A stretch of DNA of 64,000 bases from positions 209,692-273,691 of the forward strand of contig NZ_JASDCF010000002.1 in NCBI RefSeq assembly GCF_030408035.1, given 5' to 3'. The notes beneath the pieces were generated by a model, which made no database searches, had not been told where the DNA came from, and worked only from the letters and a program-made list of their open reading frames with translations. This DNA is from Psychrobacter sp. APC 3426 (GTDB lineage: Bacteria > Pseudomonadota > Gammaproteobacteria > Pseudomonadales > Moraxellaceae). The translations under genes and the position numbers were made by a program. Shown here one piece after another: positions 9,467-18,349 of the stretch. Position 1 is the stretch's first letter, and each line of letters opens with the position of its first letter.

Positions 9467-10393
9467 TCAGTAGCGCGCATCTTTGGGTTTTTTACCACTT
9501 GGCCAATCATTCACTTTTCCAGCGAAGTCAGGACGCGGTTGATGAGTAAAGAAATGTGCTACATCGACCGCATCTTGATCACTTAACACGTTTCCGTGAC
9601 CCCACAGCCCTTTGGTTTGAATTCCCATCGGCATGTTATATTTTACAAAAGCTGCCGCCTTGTAAGTACGTGCCATACCAGCGCCAATGTTGAAGGACTC
9701 ATCACCCCATAGTGGCGGGGAGACAATATCGCCGCGACTGTCTTTGATACCTTCGCCATTATCACCATGACAAGTCGCGCATTGAACTTTATAAATTTGT
9801 TCGCCGCGTACAGGATCTGGTATCAATGATTCATCCACTTTACCAGCGTTATGAATATCGACTTTTTGCTCTTTAGGCGTGTTTTGTGACAGCCATTTCA
9901 TGTAGGCCACCATTGCAAGCATCTCAGGTGATTCGCGATCCAACGGTTTGCCATTCATTGAGCGCTGGAAACAACCATTGATACGTGCCTCCAAATCGAC
10001 TTCTTTTCCAGAACGGGGCATGACACGAGGATAGGTGTTGTAGCTGTTGATGTATGGATCGCCGAGCGGCACTTTACCTTGCGAGATGTGGCAACTATTG
10101 CAATTCATTTGCGCGCCCACGTGCTCTGGTAGTAAGCGCTTGGTTTCATTCAATAAGCGTTTACCATAAAAAATCTCATCAGCGTTTGGTTCATCTAAGA
10201 TAGAGGTATCTTGCGGCAGTATATAAGTGCCAATGTCTTCGTTGGCATCATCCGCTGTGACCATGTTAAATTCAGGCGCGTTGCGTGCGGCAGGTTCAGG
10301 GCTTGAACAACCGCTGATAGCTCCTATACTAATGACAGCTATGCTAATGGCATAAAAAGCAACAGTCGGCAATTTTAATAGTGAGTGGTTCAT
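9467..10393 (-). CDS. tsdA: TsdA-like diheme cytochrome c lipoprotein (thiosulfate dehydrogenase/tetrathionate reductase type)
   Basis: Two c-type haem sites are visible, CNSCH near residue 98 and CATCH near residue 205. The first domain matches TsdA: after the haem motif come TYPRVMPRSGKEVDLEARIN and then GCFQRSMNG, whose cysteine is the haem-1 axial ligand in characterised TsdA enzymes. TsdA interconverts thiosulfate and tetrathionate in the periplasm. The signal peptide ends SGC at residue 29, so the protein is probably a lipoprotein. SD AAGGAG precedes the ATG, which overlaps the upstream cytochrome's stop by one base (TAATG), implying translational coupling. The TtrS/TtrR-like pair next door supports a thiosulfate/tetrathionate role. 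Confidence 0.85.
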   Translation of the reverse strand: MNHSLLKLPTVAFYAISIAVISIGAISGCSSPEPAARNAPEFNMVTADDANEDIGTYILPQDTSILDEPNADEIFYGKRLLNETKRLLPEHVGAQMNCNSCHISQGKVPLGDPYINSYNTYPRVMPRSGKEVDLEARINGCFQRSMNGKPLDRESPEMLAMVAYMKWLSQNTPKEQKVDIHNAGKVDESLIPDPVRGEQIYKVQCATCHGDNGEGIKDSRGDIVSPPLWGDESFNIGAGMARTYKAAAFVKYNMPMGIQTKGLWGHGNVLSDQDAVDVAHFFTHQPRPDFAGKVNDWPSGKKPKDARY

Positions 10394-11784
10394 TAGTTTG
10401 CTCCTTTAGCTGTCGCATCAACGGTTAGGTCTGGGGCGATGTCGGTACTGGTTTTTGGCTTTTTGGCAAGGAAAGCGCGCATTTTTACCACATCATCGAC
10501 GTCGATTTCAGGCGCTTGATTGGTCCAGCTATTACGGACATAGTTGACCACTTCAGCCACATCCGCATCACTTAAGTTGGTGAATTCAGGCATGGTAAAG
10601 GCCATACGGTCATGAGGGGTCTCAGGCATCCGGCCACCGCTTAGCGTAATCTGCAATACTGAGTCTGCATTTTTAGAATACACCGCGCTATTACCATCAA
10701 GTGCTGGGAAGATACGCGCGATACCTTTACCATCAGCACGGTGACAAACTTGGCAATACTCTGCGTACAATATCGCGCCGCGTGAGTCATAGTCGCCATC
10801 TAGCAGTTTTTGCGTGGTGATGTCTTGTTTCTCTGGGAGTATCTCTTCTTTATTTGGAGCAGGGCTCAAGGTTTTTAGATACGATGACATGGCATTGATA
10901 TCGTAGTCAGTCATGTATTGGGTGCTGTGCTCGACCACTTCGGCCATGGCACCAAAGGCAGCGGTGGTATCGGTACGACCTGTTTTGAAGAAGTCGTTTA
11001 ATTCTGCCACTGTCCAGGTGCCAAGTCCGCGATGCTCGCCGCGTATGCTTTTAGCACGCCAGCCATCGATGACTGCGCCGCTTAAATATTCAGCAGAATC
11101 TGCATTGCTTAAAGCGACTTCTTGAAAGCCAATACCGCGTCCAGTATGACAAGAGCCGCAATGACCAGGGCCTTCGATTAAGTACTGACCACGCGTTAAG
11201 AGGGCATCGTCAGTCTCAGGGACAAAATCGCGCTTGCGATCGAATAAAACTTGCCAGTATGCCAATGGCCAACGCCAGTTAGCCACGGGAGGTAGCTCGC
11301 TTTTTAAGTTGGCTTGTTTGACTGCTTTGACGTCTGACATAAAGAAGGCGTACATAGCAGCCAAATCTTCATCTGGCATCAGCTGGTAAGATGGGTAGGG
11401 CATAGCAGGGTATAAGGCTTTGTTGTCACTGCGTACCCCATGTTTGACCGCATTTTTGAAATCATCAAAGCTATAATTGCCGATACCAGTTTCTTTGTCA
11501 GGGGTAATGTTGGTGGAGTAAATAGCGCCAAGTGGCGTCAGCATAGGCAAGCCGCCAGCATAAGTTTCACCGTCTAAAGTAGTATGGCAAGCGACACAGT
11601 CTGCGGTACGTGCGACGTATTTGCCTTGCTTGATTAGGGCAGGGTCAGTGATATCCACATTAATATCACTGGTACTGGTGCGCATGTTTGGCAGTATTTG
11701 CCCAATGATAAAGGAGATTACCAACCCAATGATGGCTGCTATTATTATAATCAGTGGCCACTTTTTCATAAGCCCATTTTTCAC
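10393..11784 (-). CDS. Membrane-anchored triheme cytochrome c, probable electron partner of TsdA
   Basis: Three CXXCH motifs (CVACH, CGSCH, CQVCH) follow one N-terminal transmembrane helix (WPLIIIIAAIIGLVISF). The domain pattern is that of the triheme cytochrome subunits of membrane alcohol/gluconate dehydrogenases. Here the gene precedes and overlaps tsdA, so it probably carries electrons between TsdA and the respiratory chain, the role played by TsdB (usually diheme) elsewhere. The frame is open five codons further, but GTG at 11784 sits seven bases after a strong GGAGGG and is the likelier start; an ATG one base after that SD is too close. It is transcribed away from the sensor kinase. Confidence 0.82.
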   Translation of the reverse strand: MKNGLMKKWPLIIIIAAIIGLVISFIIGQILPNMRTSTSDINVDITDPALIKQGKYVARTADCVACHTTLDGETYAGGLPMLTPLGAIYSTNITPDKETGIGNYSFDDFKNAVKHGVRSDNKALYPAMPYPSYQLMPDEDLAAMYAFFMSDVKAVKQANLKSELPPVANWRWPLAYWQVLFDRKRDFVPETDDALLTRGQYLIEGPGHCGSCHTGRGIGFQEVALSNADSAEYLSGAVIDGWRAKSIRGEHRGLGTWTVAELNDFFKTGRTDTTAAFGAMAEVVEHSTQYMTDYDINAMSSYLKTLSPAPNKEEILPEKQDITTQKLLDGDYDSRGAILYAEYCQVCHRADGKGIARIFPALDGNSAVYSKNADSVLQITLSGGRMPETPHDRMAFTMPEFTNLSDADVAEVVNYVRNSWTNQAPEIDVDDVVKMRAFLAKKPKTSTDIAPDLTVDATAKGAN

Positions 11785-12020
11785 AAGCATACCCTCCATA
11801 AGATACCTGTGCCAAGCTTACGAATTATCATCAATACGCTGTCGATTATCCGAATCATCGGTGTTTGACAGCGTGACCGTAAGCTTAACGAATTAAAAGT
11901 TACACTACTACTATCTAGTATAGAGCAGGGCGTTACCTTGCGATATTGTGGAAAACCACATTAAAAATAAGGTTTTCGTTTATAATGCCTATTTACAAAG
12001 TTAAATGGAACGCTAGGTTT
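11785..12020. promoter_or_regulatory. Divergent control region between the cytochrome operon and the sensor kinase
   Basis: The two transcription units start back to back here, so both promoters and any response-regulator site should lie in this stretch. I did not identify a convincing operator or promoter by eye. Confidence 0.45.
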
Positions 12021-14159
12021 ATGCATAGCAGGTCTAAAAGCTGGGCAGCCCTTCATGTTTTTCTATTTATCGTTGCGGCATTATTTAGTTGGGGAGCGTT
12101 GTCTAAGGCAAATGCAGAAACCTACTACTTGGGTGTATTGGCACCGCAAGGTGAGATGGCCGCGCAAAATCGGTGGCAGCCGTGGCTCGATGAAATCAAT
12201 CACCAGCTGTCAGATGACACAGTGATATTGGTACCATTGGTACTGGAAAATTGGCAACAACAAATACAAGCAAAGCAATTTGCACTGGTACTTGGCCCAC
12301 AAGTTCAGTTTATAAAAATGAATACCACAAAGTGGCGCTGGCTGGCCACCTTGCAAGCAGGTACGACACAGTCTGAATTAAGCGCTTCTGTGACAGATAA
12401 TACTCAAGGGCTTGGTTATAAGAATCTAAGTACTCAACCCTTTGATGGGCAAAAACATGAAAATCAGCCTTCTGCAACGGTTGTTTTAGCCAAAGAATTT
12501 AATAGATTATATGAGAGCGATTCACTAAGTGAACCGAGCGCGATGGAAGAGGTCGCTAGTGCGTTATGGGTCGCTGCTGACAGTGACATTCATCGTTTGC
12601 CAGACTTACAGCAACGTCGCATTGCTGCAGTTGATAGTGATGCCTTTGGTGGCTATCTACTAGGCGCGCATTTATTACAGCAGAATGGTCTAATGTCCAA
12701 TCACTATCAAATGCAGTTTGTCGGTTATCCGATTGAGCAGACGTTGCATGCTCTATCTAAAGGGCAGGTAGATGCTGCAATAGCACCACTTTGTCTAATG
12801 GAAGAAATGGCACGGCAAGGCAAAATAAATGCCAAACAGTATCGCCTGATTCATCCAGTCGCGATAGCGTCGAACTGTCAGTCTTCAACCGTTATCTATC
12901 CAAATTGGACGTTAGCAGCGACAGAACAAGCACCTGCGACATTAATACGTCAAATCAATCAAACTCTATTTAGCGTAAAAGAGGAGACAAGCAATCCAAA
13001 GCCACGTTGGTTGCCACCAGAGTCTAGTATGGACGCTGAGCGTATCTTATATGACATGAATCAGCATCCCGCGCAAAAGCAATTGGGCGCGCATTTAGTA
13101 GACTGGATAAAGTCTCACCGATTGTGGGTGGGCATGCTGGTGTTTGTTATCATAATATCGACCATTAACTATGGGTGGATGAGTTGGCTGGCATGGCATC
13201 GACAGCAAAAGATAGTGAAACAAAACAGTCTTATACGAAACTACGACCAGCAACTGCGTCAATCAGAGCGGTTTGCTGTCATTGGCGAAATGAGTGGCTC
13301 AATCGCTCATGAAATCAATCAGCCTTTGGCAACCATTCAGAATTATGCGCAAGGACTATTGATACGTAGCCAACAAGAAAATTTGTCTAAAAAGGCTGTC
13401 GATATCGCCCCAAACGCTCCAAGCGAAAAGAGTGCCACGGATAATGCAGCCACAGAAAATGCCTTGCAGCAAATCGTTAATGAGACAGAGCGAGTCGCCG
13501 CTGTAGTGACAAACATACGAAGTTGGGCAGGAAAGTCGCAAGCCGATGAAGTCAAAGTCGATATCGCAGTCACCTATAAGCAATGTATTTTACTATTGGG
13601 TGAAAAGGCGACAGGCATTCATTTTTGGCTAGCAAGTGACTATCAATACTTAACCTTACCGAACTTGCTCCTCGACCAGTTAATGATGAACGGTTTGCTC
13701 AATGCCACACAGCAAGGTGCGACCAATATCATGCTACGCTGTCAGGCAGTGGAGGAAAATGGTCAGCAGTACTTAGCATTACATGTGAGCGATGATGCAG
13801 GCGGCTTTGACCAAGCACAGTTGATGGAGCGCAAGTCACAGACAAAGGCATCCCATCAACAGGGGACTCAATCTACCAAAGTAAATGGCTTAGGGTTAGG
13901 GCTGATGATATGTCAGCGTTTATGTCAATCAGTTGGCGGTATGATGCAGCTACATAACATCGATGCGCAGCGTGAAATTGACGACATATGTGACATGCAG
14001 AAAAGTCCTCAGCGGCGTTTTAAGGGTAGCTTGAGTGGTAAAATTCAAAACAGCAAAAGTCCATTGATGCAGATTCATGCTAACTATCAGTTATTAAATA
14101 TAGTGGGAGCGCAAGTATCGTTTTATTTGCCATTACACGTAACAAATACGGATGAATAA
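12021..14159 (+). CDS. ttrS: Sensor histidine kinase with PhnD-like periplasmic domain, TtrS-like
   Basis: Signal sequence (ALHVFLFIVAALFSW), then a periplasmic domain of about 300 residues resembling phosphonate-type binding proteins, as in the tetrathionate sensor TtrS. A transmembrane helix follows near residue 370 (LWVGMLVFVIIIST), then the kinase core. The phospho-acceptor H-box is SIAHEINQPLATIQNYA (His about residue 430). The ATP-binding domain has N-box LLNATQQG, DDAGGFD and GLGLGLMICQRL. The frame is open to a TTG at 11946 and an ATG at 11985; ATG at 12021 gives the best signal peptide, though its AGG is close. The response regulator follows after about 40 nt. The tetrathionate ligand is inferred from architecture and from tsdA. 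Confidence 0.8.
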   Translation: MHSRSKSWAALHVFLFIVAALFSWGALSKANAETYYLGVLAPQGEMAAQNRWQPWLDEINHQLSDDTVILVPLVLENWQQQIQAKQFALVLGPQVQFIKMNTTKWRWLATLQAGTTQSELSASVTDNTQGLGYKNLSTQPFDGQKHENQPSATVVLAKEFNRLYESDSLSEPSAMEEVASALWVAADSDIHRLPDLQQRRIAAVDSDAFGGYLLGAHLLQQNGLMSNHYQMQFVGYPIEQTLHALSKGQVDAAIAPLCLMEEMARQGKINAKQYRLIHPVAIASNCQSSTVIYPNWTLAATEQAPATLIRQINQTLFSVKEETSNPKPRWLPPESSMDAERILYDMNQHPAQKQLGAHLVDWIKSHRLWVGMLVFVIIISTINYGWMSWLAWHRQQKIVKQNSLIRNYDQQLRQSERFAVIGEMSGSIAHEINQPLATIQNYAQGLLIRSQQENLSKKAVDIAPNAPSEKSATDNAATENALQQIVNETERVAAVVTNIRSWAGKSQADEVKVDIAVTYKQCILLLGEKATGIHFWLASDYQYLTLPNLLLDQLMMNGLLNATQQGATNIMLRCQAVEENGQQYLALHVSDDAGGFDQAQLMERKSQTKASHQQGTQSTKVNGLGLGLMICQRLCQSVGGMMQLHNIDAQREIDDICDMQKSPQRRFKGSLSGKIQNSKSPLMQIHANYQLLNIVGAQVSFYLPLHVTNTDE

Positions 14160-14201
14160 TCCCAATAAATATTAAAAATGAGTGTAGCCATAAGGTCGTA
14201 T

Positions 14202-14858
14202 ATGATTCCTAATCGAATACCAAACGAGCATGCTAAGCGCTGTAACCATTTGGCGGACAGTCGCGTTAAGCAATTAATTATTCATATTATTGACGATGAA
14301 GAAAGCGTGCGTACTTCATGTGATTTTTTGATTAGCAGCTTAGGATTAGCTACCCAAGTATGGTCAAGTGCTATGGTGTTTTTGCAGCAGGTAAATATTT
14401 ATAAGCCAGCAGTGATTATTAGCGATTTGATGATGCCTGAAATGAGCGGTCAGGCGCTACAAGCACATCTTAATAAATATGATAGTCCTATTGCTCTTAT
14501 TGCGTTGACTGGTAATGGCGAGATCGCTGATGCCGTGAACATGCTCAAACAAGGCGCTGCTGACTATCTAGAAAAACCTATCAACAGCCACCGCTTACAA
14601 GAAGCAATAGCACAGGCTCAAGCATTAACGATTAAGCGTGCTAAGCTCTATGACATCCGTCATTTATATATGCAGCTGACTGATAAAGAAAAGCTGGTAG
14701 CCAATGAGCTCTTGCAAGGCAATATCAATAAAGTTATCGCCGATCATCTGGATATATCAGTCCGAACGGTAGAAGTACATCGCTCACAAGTCATGAAAAA
14801 AATGCAATCACAGCATGTTAGTGAATTGATTCAAAAGCTGGTTATGCTGGAGTCTTAA
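14202..14858 (+). CDS. ttrR: FixJ/NarL-type response regulator, TtrR-like
   Basis: Receiver domain (IHIIDDEESVRTSC, phospho-acceptor Asp in IISDLMMPEMSG, threonine in IALTGNG, lysine in YLEKPI) followed by a LuxR-type helix-turn-helix (LTDKEKLVANELLQGNINKVIA, then VRTVEVHRSQVMKKM). Same layout as TtrR and FixJ. ATG at 14202 has AAGG upstream at suitable spacing; an ATG eight codons earlier is also open. It is probably phosphorylated by the adjacent kinase and likely activates the divergent tsdA operon; that target is inferred from gene order only. Confidence 0.83.
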   Translation: MIPNRIPNEHAKRCNHLADSRVKQLIIHIIDDEESVRTSCDFLISSLGLATQVWSSAMVFLQQVNIYKPAVIISDLMMPEMSGQALQAHLNKYDSPIALIALTGNGEIADAVNMLKQGAADYLEKPINSHRLQEAIAQAQALTIKRAKLYDIRHLYMQLTDKEKLVANELLQGNINKVIADHLDISVRTVEVHRSQVMKKMQSQHVSELIQKLVMLES

Positions 14859-14920
14859 CTGTTTAACCTTAATGCTTAAGTATGATAAAAGCGAATAGTT
14901 ACTTGTGTTAACTGATAAAA

Positions 14921-14950
14921 AAAAACGCCTGTTATTAAACAGGCGTTTTT
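14921..14950. terminator. Bidirectional terminator between ttrR and the ABC operon
   Basis: Stem AAAACGCCTGTT/AACAGGCGTTTT with loop ATTA, flanked by A- and T-runs. It can serve the response regulator (plus) and the ABC transporter operon (minus). Confidence 0.9.
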
Positions 14951-14983
14951 ATTTCGTAGACCAAAACTACTTGGTTAAATGAC

Positions 14984-15778
14984 TCAGCTTAAAATTAAGC
15001 TATCATCTTCAACCTTTTCACCGCGTGTTTGCTCAAACATATCGAGCAAGTCGTGTACGGTCATCCCTTTACGGATATCACCAGCGACATCTAGTACGAC
15101 TTGACCTTGATGTAGCATCACGGTGCGAGTGCCATGCGCCAATGCTTGTTGCATGGAGTGGGTGACCATCATGGTGGTGAGTTTGTTTTCAGTGACGATT
15201 TTATCTGTCAGCTCTAAAACAAAAGCCGCAGTCTTAGGGTCAAGGGCAGCAGTATGCTCATCAAGCAATAAGATTTTAGACGGCTGTAATGATGCCATTA
15301 GCAGGCTGACGGCTTGACGTTGACCACCAGAGAGCAGGCCCATACGGTCAGTTAGGCGATTTTCTAAGCCCAATTTCAATACGGATAGCTTTTCGCGAAA
15401 CAATTCACGGTTGTTTGCATTGAGGGCCATCTTTAAACTGCGCTTGCCGCCACGTTTATAGGCGAGCGCCATGTTCTCTTCGATAGTCAAGGCTTCACAA
15501 GTACCTGCCATTGGGTCTTGGAATACCCGAGCAACCCAGTGTGCACGCTGATGTGCAGACTTTTTGGTGACGTCGATACCGTTCAATAGGATTGAGCCAC
15601 TATCGACACGAGTCGTACCGCTGACCGCGTTCAAAAACGTTGATTTACCTGCGCCGTTGGTACCAATTACAGTGACAAACTCACCGTCAGCGATATTTAA
15701 GTCAATACCACGTAAGGCAGGGTTTTCGATAGGGGTGCCTGGATTAAAGGTCAACCGTAAATCTTTGGCTTGCATCAT
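14984..15778 (-). CDS. ABC transporter ATP-binding protein
   Basis: Cytoplasmic ATPase of an importer. Walker A is GTNGAGKST, signature LSGGQRQAVSLL, Walker B KILLLDEHTAALD, and the switch histidine is in MVTHSMQQAL. The glutamate in LLLDEHTAALDPK is the catalytic one, and H replaces P in the usual DEPTAALD. Length 264 is normal. SD AAGGA precedes two adjacent ATGs. It is the last gene of a unit with the permease and two binding lipoproteins, the arrangement known for the PF04392-type importers such as the TrpXYZ-like systems. The substrate is not evident from sequence. Confidence 0.88.
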   Translation of the reverse strand: MMQAKDLRLTFNPGTPIENPALRGIDLNIADGEFVTVIGTNGAGKSTFLNAVSGTTRVDSGSILLNGIDVTKKSAHQRAHWVARVFQDPMAGTCEALTIEENMALAYKRGGKRSLKMALNANNRELFREKLSVLKLGLENRLTDRMGLLSGGQRQAVSLLMASLQPSKILLLDEHTAALDPKTAAFVLELTDKIVTENKLTTMMVTHSMQQALAHGTRTVMLHQGQVVLDVAGDIRKGMTVHDLLDMFEQTRGEKVEDDSLILS

Positions 15779-15847
15779 AATCGTTGTTCCTTATCATCTC
15801 TTCAAGCTAAGCGCTTCTTCAAGTTTGTATCGCTATTCTTAGCATCA

Positions 15848-16747
15848 TTAAGCACGAACTCTACGAGATAAAAACTTTGTTTTCGCCTTTGGTAATACCA
15901 GAGCGATGACCACAAGTAGGGCAGTAATCAAGTTTAAGTCCTGTGGACCAAAGCCAATACTGCGCAGCGTATCACTTGATAGCGCAACCTGAATAAACAG
16001 CTTGTAAAGCACTGCACCTAGGATAACGGCAAAAGTAATCAGCCAAATACGCTTGGCAGGAATAATGGTCTCACCGATGATGACCGCTGCTAAACCAATG
16101 ACAATGGTACCGATACCGATAGAGATGTCTGCGCCACCTTGGGTCTGTACAAACAATGCGCCTGCTAACGCAATAAGACCGTTAGAGATAGCCATGCCAA
16201 TGACGGTCATCCATGAGGTATTGATACCTTGAGCCTGTGCCATACGTAGGTTAGAGCCTGTCGCCCGCATAGAGAGACCAGACTCTGTACTATAAAACCA
16301 ATCTAAAAATAGCTTGGCAAGCAGCACGACCACACCAATGATAAGGCAGCGCATCCAATAACCGTTTTCATCATTGACCAAGGTACTAAATACCGTGGTT
16401 TCACCCAATAATGGTAGGTTTGGCGCGCCCATAATCCGTAGGTTGACAGAATATAGCGCGACCATCACTAAGATACTGGCGAGCAGCTGCAGGATGCCAA
16501 GTTTGACGTGCAGCCATGCAGTGACAATACCAGCGACTGAGCCTGCTAGCATACCAAAAGCACAGGCCAACCACGGGTTGACTCCAGCGACGATAGAGAT
16601 GCCAGCGACGGCGCCACCTAATGGAAAACTACCATCAGCGGTCAAGTCAGGAAAATCGAGCGTACGAAAAGAAATCAGTACACCAAGTGCTACTAGGCCA
16701 TAAATCAGACCACTTTCAAGCGCACCAAAAAAAGCAATTAAAGACAT
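15848..16747 (-). CDS. ABC transporter permease
   Basis: 299-residue inner-membrane protein with about nine hydrophobic helices. FPDLTADGSFPLGGAVAG near residue 35 and ALAGALFVQTQGGADISIG in the distal half are typical of permeases paired with PF04392 binding proteins and distantly related to branched-chain amino-acid/ribose permeases. It lies 69 nt upstream of the ATPase. A hairpin in the preceding gap separates it from the binding-protein genes. Confidence 0.87.
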   Translation of the reverse strand: MSLIAFFGALESGLIYGLVALGVLISFRTLDFPDLTADGSFPLGGAVAGISIVAGVNPWLACAFGMLAGSVAGIVTAWLHVKLGILQLLASILVMVALYSVNLRIMGAPNLPLLGETTVFSTLVNDENGYWMRCLIIGVVVLLAKLFLDWFYSTESGLSMRATGSNLRMAQAQGINTSWMTVIGMAISNGLIALAGALFVQTQGGADISIGIGTIVIGLAAVIIGETIIPAKRIWLITFAVILGAVLYKLFIQVALSSDTLRSIGFGPQDLNLITALLVVIALVLPKAKTKFLSRRVRA

Positions 16748-16851
16748 AAGGGATCAGTAAGTCATAACCAAGCGTTTAGCAAATAACAATACAGTTATCA
16801 GATTATAAAATAAGTGGTCTATATCAGCGCTCTCTTATTTATAAGTCTATT

Positions 16852-16865
16852 GCAGCTAAACGGCT
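16852..16865 (+). repeat. 14-bp direct repeat, copy 1
   Basis: GCAGCTAAACGGCT occurs again at 17033-17046, 181 bases away, within the same intergenic gap. Function unknown; possible operator half-sites. Confidence 0.5.
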
Positions 16866-17032
16866 AAGCGGTGAATTTAACAGATTAAGCAATCTGCGGT
16901 TAGGGTAAACCAAAACATGTCACGATGAACAACTATCATAAGCTACCTTGGTTCAAAGGTTTTCTGCAAAACATTATAGATTTATAAGCCATAAGAATAC
17001 GAAGGTATTCAACTGACAATCATTGAGTAATA

Positions 17033-17046
17033 GCAGCTAAACGGCT
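17033..17046 (+). repeat. 14-bp direct repeat, copy 2
   Basis: Exact second copy of GCAGCTAAACGGCT, just before the hairpin at about 17060. Confidence 0.5.
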
Positions 17047-17059
17047 GTCTCTGAAATGA

Positions 17060-17097
17060 GAAGCCCAGCCTACTGACTCATAGCTGGGTTTCTTATG
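17060..17097 (-). terminator. Hairpin between binding-protein and permease genes
   Basis: Imperfect stem AAACCCAGC/GCTGGGCTT (minus strand) around a 12-nt loop, with only a weak T-tract. It is probably an attenuator that lowers expression of permease and ATPase relative to the binding lipoproteins. Confidence 0.5.
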
Positions 17098-17224
17098 TTG
17101 CGATACCTGATACCTGAACTAAGTAACGTGGCTGATAGATAACATTATCGAAATAAACGACGAATGATAGCGCAAGTATCGAGCGTGTTTTTCAGCTGCT
17201 ACTACAAGCAAGTGTAAAGGTGGC

Positions 17225-18262
17225 TTATTCTACCACTTCTTTTGCTTTATCAATAACTGCTTGTGGCAAAGTAATGCCTTCTTCTTTGGCATGGTTTGGG
17301 CTGACGTACAAATCAAGCTTTTGCGGCGTATAGACAGGAATAGCACCGGCTTTTTCACCATTTAAGATACGTACGACGATTTTACCAGTTTCGCGGCCAA
17401 GCTCGTAGTAGTTAACACCCAAGGCTGCAACTGCACCGCGCTCAACTGAGCTGGTATCTGAGGCGATTAATGGAATCTTACTTTCTTTGGCGATTTGATA
17501 TAGTGACTCATAAGCGGATACCACATTGTTATCCGTTGACGTGTAAATCATATCGACTTTGCCTTCGAGACTGCGTGCAGCCATGGCAATATCATTACTA
17601 CGCTGCGCAGGGGCTTCGTGCACATTAATACCTAGCGGCGTAAGCTTTTCTTTTAGGTTTTTTAAGATGATGGTCGAGTTGACTTCACCTGGGCTATAAA
17701 CGTAACCGACGTTTTTCAAATCAGGAATGATTTGACGCATCAATTCGATTTGTGGCTCATACGGTAGGGCATCTGATGCGCCCGTCACGTTAGTGCCAGA
17801 GCCGTCAAGCTTAGAGACCAATTTAGCTGTTACTGGGTCAGTCACTGCAGAGAATACCATTGGAATACTGCTGGTAGAGGCGGCAACAGACTGTGCAGAT
17901 GGGGTAGCGATAGCGACGATGACGTCTGGCGCATCGGCGACGAATTGCTTAGCAATCTGTCCAGCGGTAGCAGTATTACCCTGTGCACTTTGGAAGTTAA
18001 CCGTTAAGTTCTCACCGTCTTTAAAGCCCGCTTCATTAAGCTCGTCAATGACACCTTTACGGACATCATCAAGCGCTGGATGCTCTACGATAGCGGTGAT
18101 AGCGACAGTCTTCATCGCTGTGGCAGCATCGGTAGTAGCCGCGTCAGTAGTGCTAGTATCTTGTGCCGACTGATTACAACCCGTCAAGATAGCGGTACAA
18201 ACACCGCCTAATAATAAAGCCTTACTAAAATTGAAATGACCAAAACGGTTTTGATACAACAT
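17225..18262 (-). CDS. ABC transporter substrate-binding lipoprotein, copy 2
   Basis: Periplasmic binding lipoprotein of the PF04392 type. The lipobox is ILTGC with Cys29, followed by a Ser/Thr/Ala-rich linker. Family motifs are AITAIVEHPALDDVRKG, GNTATAGQIAKQF, YVYSPGEVNS and the C-terminal ALGVNYYELGRETG. ATG at 18262 lies eight bases after AGGAG; a GTG three codons earlier is open but overlaps the SD. It is clearly paralogous to the next gene upstream. The ligand is unknown; characterised relatives bind aromatic amino acids, so that is one possibility. Confidence 0.87.
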   Translation of the reverse strand: MLYQNRFGHFNFSKALLLGGVCTAILTGCNQSAQDTSTTDAATTDAATAMKTVAITAIVEHPALDDVRKGVIDELNEAGFKDGENLTVNFQSAQGNTATAGQIAKQFVADAPDVIVAIATPSAQSVAASTSSIPMVFSAVTDPVTAKLVSKLDGSGTNVTGASDALPYEPQIELMRQIIPDLKNVGYVYSPGEVNSTIILKNLKEKLTPLGINVHEAPAQRSNDIAMAARSLEGKVDMIYTSTDNNVVSAYESLYQIAKESKIPLIASDTSSVERGAVAALGVNYYELGRETGKIVVRILNGEKAGAIPVYTPQKLDLYVSPNHAKEEGITLPQAVIDKAKEVVE

Positions 18263-18349
18263 GGGTCTCACTCCTGAAAATAATAATGTATCCGTACATT
18301 ATTTAATAGATAAAAGTTAATAGCAGCTATCTAGGCAGATGGCTAAATA

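Larger units (their letters stand above)
16748..17224. other. Gap inside the ABC operon with a repeated 14-mer and a hairpin
   Basis: This 477-base stretch contains no convincing gene. It holds two copies of GCAGCTAAACGGCT (16852-16865 and 17033-17046) and a terminator-like hairpin near 17060-17095. It may tune the ratio of binding protein to membrane components, or hold a separate promoter for permease and ATPase. Confidence 0.5.

Noticed and set aside
17793..18173. 126-codon plus-strand frame inside the binding-protein gene
   Set aside because: Antisense shadow of a well-supported lipoprotein gene.
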